Assembly: GCA_030674185.1 (NCBI GenBank)
Contig: CM060305.1
Location: 163,541,210 to 163,605,209, forward strand
DNA: 64,000 nucleotides
Direction: 5' to 3'
DNA from: Monoplex corrugatus
Lineage: Eukaryota; Mollusca; Gastropoda; Littorinimorpha; Ranellidae
The position numbers and the translations under genes were made by a program. Positions 13,086 through 64,000 of the stretch are shown one piece after another. How positions within the stretch are numbered: position 1 is the stretch's first letter; every line of letters begins with the position of its first letter. Below the pieces are notes generated by a model, which did no database searches, had not been told where the DNA came from, and worked only from the letters and a program-made list of their open reading frames with translations.

Positions 13086-13141
13086 CACACACACACACAT
13101 ACACACACACACACCACACCACACACACACATACACACACA
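13086..13141. repeat. (CA)n microsatellite, interrupted
   Basis: CA array with TA steps and two CC slips (CACACCACACCACAC). Confidence 0.9.
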
Positions 13142-13373
13142 ACCCCAAACATATTCAAAGTACCAACAACAACAAAAACTAAACAAAAACTACAATCTTG
13201 GCACAATTTCAAATTCGTTCTGAAAATCATAAAAACTAAATAAGCAGGAGGAGTCCACTAACTCAAATCATCAACACAGCTACAACTTCACAAGCTGATA
13301 CCATTCTCAGTCAATGTTTATATGATGCCAACAAATCAGCGTCACACGTGGCACTTCATGTGGAAACAATGGA

Positions 13374-13379
13374 TTTATT
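13374..13379 (-). promoter_or_regulatory. candidate poly(A) signal for smurf
   Basis: AATAAA on the minus strand, about 900 nt after the stop, followed on the transcript by a GT-rich stretch (CACGTGTGACG, TTTGTTGG). It is the first canonical hexamer I noticed after the stop. A longer 3' UTR using later hexamers cannot be excluded. Confidence 0.35.
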
Positions 13380-14279
13380 GAAGGGGGGTGGGTGGGAAGG
13401 GAGTTAAACTGATGCAAGTTTCCTTGGTCTGAACAGTTACTTTGTGCGTGAAAACAAAGACCAATCGTTGTGTCAAACAAAGTGAAAACACCAGTTCACT
13501 TGCGAGAAAGCTGAAAAATGTTCCCTTGTTTTATCAAATGTTCTGAGCTGAATGAAGAAGTGATGAAGTGATGTTCAAACTCTAAAATGCAAGTCCAAAA
13601 AAACCTTTTACTTGTTTAGCAGTGTGATCTCTTTTGTGAAAGTTACTCTGTTAACTTGGTTGCTGCAGCCAAAGAACTTTTGTTTCGGTTTGGTTTTTCA
13701 TATCAGCAGTTGCATAATTCACACACTGAGTTGTTCTGTGCATGAGGCTATTGCTCTGGGAGATGAAACCACAACTTGATTGATCATGGTTTCCATTACC
13801 TTCAATATAACACAACTGATCAGTATTCCTGGTTACTGACAATGCTGAACCCGGATCCCATACACATCATGATGTAGGCAATGTAATTGCAGTCACCTAC
13901 TTATTCTTGTTGTTTAAACTTTGGAACTTGCAAAATCTCCACCACAGCCGCATTCTCTGATAAATTCAGCAAATCGCAGTCACTTTACCAGAAGAGAGGT
14001 CATTCCTTTGAATGCACAAATTGTTTGCCAAGATCAAGCCACTTTGGCAAAAATGAAAGGCAATGTATTTCAGCACCTCAGACTACACCAGTAAAACATT
14101 CCAGTCTAATGGCGGTCAGTATCCAACGACCCGACATCCAGTGATCTACTGAAAGGTCTCACATCCACCGCTGCTGTATTAAAATGGCCCAACAGGCCTG
14201 CAGTGTGCGTGAAGCGTAACTGTCTTGGCCCAGGGAATGGCAATAGCAGTGCTGTTTGTAGAAGTCTACAGTTGACGGG

Positions 14280-59502
<45,223 letters not shown>

Positions 59503-60017
59503 CTGCAAGCACACAAGTCTCATATGCCACAGTCTTGACAGATGCTCTGTTCTTCAAAGCACAATTAGTCGTCTTCATTACTTTTTATCTACACTACAGA
59601 TAAAGAACAATTTCTATTTCACAATCTTACAAATGTCTAGAAAATCTGGTTTTAATATCACGGAAGAGTAATACATAAAGGATAACATCACAGATCTACG
59701 CCGTCATTATTTCAGTTATAACACAACAAATTTTAATTGTTAGCAATATGTTCGTGTATGTGCAAGATTTGGTGAGGAAACATTCGAAAAAGAGACAAGG
59801 TGAATGTACTGAATTCTTTTTTAGTTTTACGATGTAAATGAGTTTATAAATGAGTTACTTTAAACAGGAGAACTTGAGGCCCTGAAACAACTTGAGCTAC
59901 CATACAGAGGCTGGCCCAGAACAGACAAATGTAGCAGACAGGCAGACAGAAGTGAAATTACTTCACTGATGCCCTACTTGCAAATCGGATAGTGGGCATT
60001 AAGGAACTACGCAAACA

Positions 60018-60083
60018 CAAACACACACACACATAAACACACACACATGAACACACACACACACGAACACACACACACACACA

Positions 60084-60132
<49 letters not shown>
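60018..60132. repeat. (CA)n microsatellite with AACAC variants
   Basis: Higher-order start (CACACACACATAAACACAC and CGAACACAC types), then CA with one CC slip near 60090. Confidence 0.95.
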
Positions 60133-60954
60133 GTCCATGCAAGCAGGTACACACACATTCACAGCTAAGACAAATCAAAATTCAAATCAGACGGTTATGT
60201 AAATTCACAAGGATAAAGGCGAAGAAAAGTGGTGTCATGGAAAGAGAAGTGTTTTAAGATCAGACAAAGATTGGGTGACTGTTTATCAACTGAAAGCCAA
60301 CAAGCACTCTGTTGCATGACAACAACCAGAAACTATACTTTAAAATGAGGACAGCTGACAGCAAAGAATTTAGAAAATGGAAAGGATCTGAAATGCCAAG
60401 TGCCATTAGATAAAAAAAAAAAAGGTATGTAACGGTGAATACAGATAAAGACAGTATCAGCAAGACAGATCCATGACACAGTGAAGACACAGTGATACAC
60501 ACACCAAAGAGTATTCATTATTATGATTATGTATACACTCCTCATCAAACTGAAAACCAGTGAAAGGAAAAAAAAAAAACAAGGACTGTGCTATCTTTCA
60601 AACTGGAAAATGCACCGAGCACACAAAAACAGAAATGCATACCAGTACTTTTGTGTTTAAAAAAAGTCGGTTTTTAAAAACAAAATAAGCTCTCCAAATC
60701 TCATCAACAGAATTTTGACAGTTGCAATGACTGCTGACACTGACACAGGACAGAGTAAATATCATAGAAACACAGATGAAAATAATTAAAGCTGTCTTTA
60801 GTTAATTATTCTTCACATGATACCGTTTACTACTAACTGTTGAAAAAATAGGTGCCAACAGAACAAGGCAATTAACAGTACTAATCTCGTGACACAAATA
60901 TGTACATCACACAGTTATCTGTATCATAGGCATCTGTCATTTTGGGCTTTTTAT

Positions 60955-61050
60955 CAGGCTTTATAGATTGTCCTGACGAAGGCCGAAAATTTGTGGTAGC
61001 ACCAACCTGTTGACCTTGCAGGCGAGACATTTTAAAAAAATCATTATGGT
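60955..61050. other. possible retroelement fragment
   Basis: ATTGTCCTGACGAAGGCCGA resembles the conserved CCTGAxGAAGGC-type block often seen near retroelement ends. No coding remnant; weak. Confidence 0.2.
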
Positions 61051-61810
61051 TGTACTTGTTTCAAAACTCGTTCTATTTTTATAAAGGCAAGAAATAAATG
61101 ACACATTTCAGTATTCCACATTATTGTCTACACTGCATATAACACATCTGTGTTGTGAATATATTTGAGGAAATAAAAACATAAAGATCTAAATGCCTTT
61201 TCAATTCTTCTGGTACTACTACTAGATCTAGTCTATATAATGTATATAAAAAAAAAATCTGTAAAAATGTTCTACTTTTCTTACTTTCTAAGGTAAGATG
61301 ATGGCTATAAGCATACTGTTACAGTTACACCTTAGGATGTTTACAATAACCAGTATCCGTCTGTCATTTATCTTGATTCAGTCATCTTCCTTTTTAATCA
61401 TTTCTTCAATGCTATTTGCATATCATAATCTGTTAATGCCTTACTTGCAGCCTACTCTGAATTTTGGTTAAAAACTTGTACAATATTTGATAATGAACCC
61501 CTTGCAGCATCTGCAAAAGAAAGCACTAAAACACAAATGTGCTATCTCTCTAAACATATAATATGTCCTCAGTTACGAGCTCCAGCTACACCGCATCTGG
61601 TAACAATTCAGCATTGTCTGGTAGGGGTATGATGGATGTACACTATAGGTCAGAGGTAACCAAGACCTTAGTCCTTTCTCCTCCTCTGGCATAAATAGCT
61701 AAAAAGTACAACGTTCAGGTTCTTTGCCACTGGCGTTTGTGCAGTAAATAGCAAAGGTGGGCCATTCAAAGGTGCCCTTTCCAGAGAGCAAGTACTCCTT
61801 AGTATTTGGA

Positions 61811-61825
61811 GGGGGGGGGGGGGGG
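61811..61825. repeat. poly(G) run, 15 nt
   Basis: Plus-strand G run followed by a GA-rich tract. Confidence 0.95.
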
Positions 61826-61852
61826 TAGACAGAGAGGAAGGGAGGGAGAGAG

Positions 61853-61964
61853 GAGAGAGTGTGTGTGTGTGTGTGTATGTGTGTGGTGTGTGTGCGTGTG
61901 TGTGTGTGTGTGTGATGCAGCGTGTATACATATGCAGCAAACTTCACAAGTGTATGTGTGTGTG

Positions 61965-62042
<78 letters not shown>

Positions 62043-62090
62043 TGTGTGTGTGTGTGTGTGTGCATGTGCATGTGCGTGTATGTGCGTGCA
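61853..62090. repeat. (GT)n arrays with a repeated 25-bp spacer
   Basis: GT array 61858-61912, unique spacer, then GT array 61955-62062 with GG and TTG slips. The segment GTATACATATGCAGC ... ACTTCACAAGTGT occurs at 61923-61953 and again at 62095-62127, so array plus spacer is duplicated. Confidence 0.92.
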
Positions 62091-62639
62091 CGCGTGTATA
62101 CATATGCAGCACAACTTCACAAGTGTGTGTCATGTGTGTGTGGGGACACAGGGTGCAGGCGTATGATGCATGTGCACATGCATGTGTGTGCACATGTTAA
62201 ATTATGTGTGCATATATGCATGTATTCGCATATACAAACACCTTAATGTAATGATGCATGTCGAGTTGACGATATTAACATGACCTTAGTGCACGCCTAT
62301 CTTCTATTTTGCTTCCAAATTACTTCCATTCAAAGCTGCAGACACTTGTCTAATGACACAGATGAAAATAGCAAGAAAATGACTGCCAGAGGATGCATTA
62401 CAGAGTAGAACACATGCAGGAACGTTTTCCAACCCCAACAGATCACAACACAAAACTGGGTTTTAACTGTTTACTGTGTGCCAGCTTTTCTTTCATTTAT
62501 TTGTTTTAAAATATTGCATACACTGAGGCAATTGTATTTATTATGCCAACGGCCTTTCATATATATATATATAATTCTGAGTTTCCCTCTGTTAGCCCAA
62601 AACAAACCAAGCTGTACACCTTGGGCAGGCCACAATTTT

Positions 62640-63030
62640 TTTCAACCCTGGGTGAGCCATGTTAAACATGGGCTGGTTGGTTCTTTTGACAGAGCCATGG
62701 ACTCTGAGACATGATATCTTGAGTTCAATCACACCCCGCAAGATTAAAACTAGCCTGCTTGATGCCCATCATAATTGCTCCATCTTTCTGGTGGTGTCAG
62801 CTTAGTGTTTTGTACTCCCTTCTTGTACCCCCCCCCCCCCCCCCCCTTGCCAGCCCATAGCATTTAGTGCAGGCTCCCGGAATCTGCCTGATAATTACTA
62901 GCAGATCTGGATTGAGTGCAAAGGGGACTTCCGAATGTAATGAATCCCTCTTGTACAAACAACCAACTCCAACATCAAATGCTATGAGCAGAACTGTGAC
63001 AACCGAAGAGAGATAATCCCTGACTTTGAA
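62640..63030 (+). mobile_element. interspersed repeat/SINE family 2, copy 2
   Basis: GACAGAGCCATGGACTCTGA, then TTGAGTTCAATCAC (B-box-like) and the block series shared with 54235-54710. A 19-nt C run (62828-62846) sits in its middle. Confidence 0.6.
62828..62846. repeat. poly(C) run, 19 nt
   Basis: The only long C run on the plus strand; lies inside a SINE-like repeat upstream of all visible exons. Confidence 0.95.
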
Positions 63031-64000
63031 CAAGCACAAACCTTCATTGCCTGGCAAGGAGTTAGTGTTCTTTTACTAGAACATTATTTTGTCCCAAGTA
63101 GTTGGCTTACTTCCCTTCACAAGAACACTCCTATTCCTAACACTATCATGCAGCCAGCCACTGTGACTGCCGTTTATCTGCTGTCATCAACGGTAAAGTA
63201 GATTCAAACTGATAGAGCACAGACAGCAAACAATCAAGCTTTGCAGTCTAGACAGATATCAATGGGAAATCCGTAACTCTGCCTTCCACTGACAGATCAA
63301 ATGTGAAAACTTGCACTGTGACCCAGCATTGTTGGAATGCTTTCATAGTGATTTTCCTCTGCCTAGCTTTGCTGTCAATGAATAATGCAAGGGATCAGAC
63401 AGGAAAGCAAACATTTTGGCATGTGGTTATGCTTTTCAGCTGCCCAGTCTCTATTACAAATTGATGTTCTAATGAACTTGTTCAATCTTTGACAACTATT
63501 TCTTTTCATTATCATTATTATGATTTAATACCAGTACAGCTTTATAAAGAGATTTTTTAGGTACCATAATGAAGTGACACACAATACATGCATACACAGA
63601 ACCAAGCCTGAAGTCAACATTACATCAATGGTAAATCTGCATTAAAAAAATAAACTCAATCAATTGAATTCCAATGCATTTGCTCATTTCTTTCTTACAT
63701 AACTACCACTTTGTTCTATTCTATTGATATTCTGTTTACTTATAAATCCCTCAGATAATTAAATTCCTTCACATGATAAGAAAACAACATGCAAAATTAA
63801 AACCGTGTCAGTGAGCATCAAGTTCAAGCAATCAATTTATCATCAAAATACTTCAGAATGAGACACCCCATGCCAACATATTAAGGACCTCAAAAACTCT
63901 CAACCTTAATTATTGCTAACACTCTTCAGACATCAGTTTTCTGGAAGTAAATGTAATAATTTTTGTTTCTTCAAAGTATATTATTTTCTACTCCTTAATT

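Larger units (their letters stand above)
6440..14279. other. 3' flank and probable 3' UTR of smurf; no other gene seen
   Basis: The part next to the stop (about 13.37-14.28 kb) should be transcribed 3' UTR. The remainder is AT-rich, with few repeats compared with the introns, and without any recognisable coding region on either strand. The scarcity of microsatellites between about 7.1 and 12.9 kb would fit a long UTR or a selectively kept flank, but that is inference. Confidence 0.5.
59503..64000. other. sequence upstream of first visible smurf exon
   Basis: AT-rich with the repeats listed. A GC-richer stretch at about 61690-61800 has a 30-codon minus frame (SGKGTFEWPTFAIYC) of unknown origin. 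I looked for the missing N-terminal C2 exon (DPKWNQ-type motif) on the minus strand and did not find it, so the 5' exons are probably beyond 64000. Confidence 0.55.

Overview
This is a eukaryotic, intron-rich, AT-rich window crowded with microsatellites. The style suggests a lophotrochozoan, most likely a marine gastropod mollusc. The grounds are (CA)n/(GT)n arrays of 50-110 bp every few kb, RTE- and CR1-like LINE remnants, tRNA-derived SINEs with a Meta-domain-like core, and an invertebrate-type SMURF gene. The species assignment is inference.

The one host gene I can support is a SMURF-family HECT E3 ubiquitin ligase on the minus strand. I could place 15 exons between 59502 (most 5' exon seen) and the stop codon at 14280-14282. 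All splice junctions are GT-AG and all phases agree, giving 706 residues plus a partial first codon. Domain order is C2 (its N-terminal part lies beyond the right edge), WW1, Ser/Thr-rich linker, WW2, WW3, HECT. The catalytic cysteine is residue 674 of the visible protein, 32 residues before the end, the same spacing as in human SMURF2. SMURF proteins ubiquitinate SMADs, TGF-beta/BMP receptors and RhoA. The C2 domain binds membrane and, in SMURF2, inhibits the HECT domain; the WW domains bind PPxY motifs.

Layout from left to right. 1-2110: a 28-bp minisatellite split by a 5'-truncated CR1/L2-like LINE. 2580-3380: two RTE fragments placed head to head, then a decayed SINE. 3620-14279: mostly anonymous sequence, including an 18-bp perfect stem-loop at 6036-6090 and the gene's probable 3' UTR. 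14280-25511: the HECT and WW3 exons, interrupted in one intron by a full-length RTE retrotransposon with an intact 1020-codon ORF and a 76-bp perfect target-site duplication. 25512-59368: large introns holding WW2, the linker, WW1 and C2-side exons among SINEs, LINE tails, two TTAA-flanked fold-back MITEs, minisatellites and CA/GT arrays. 59503-64000: sequence upstream of the first visible exon with one SINE and repeats; the missing 5' exons were not found there.

The most notable items are the young RTE insertion with its very long duplication, the placement of RTE stop codons at or inside the 3' TGA-repeat tail, the nested TTAA palindromic MITE present twice, and the one-sided strand placement of long G-runs across the gene. 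No prokaryote-type system, CRISPR or RNA gene was found.
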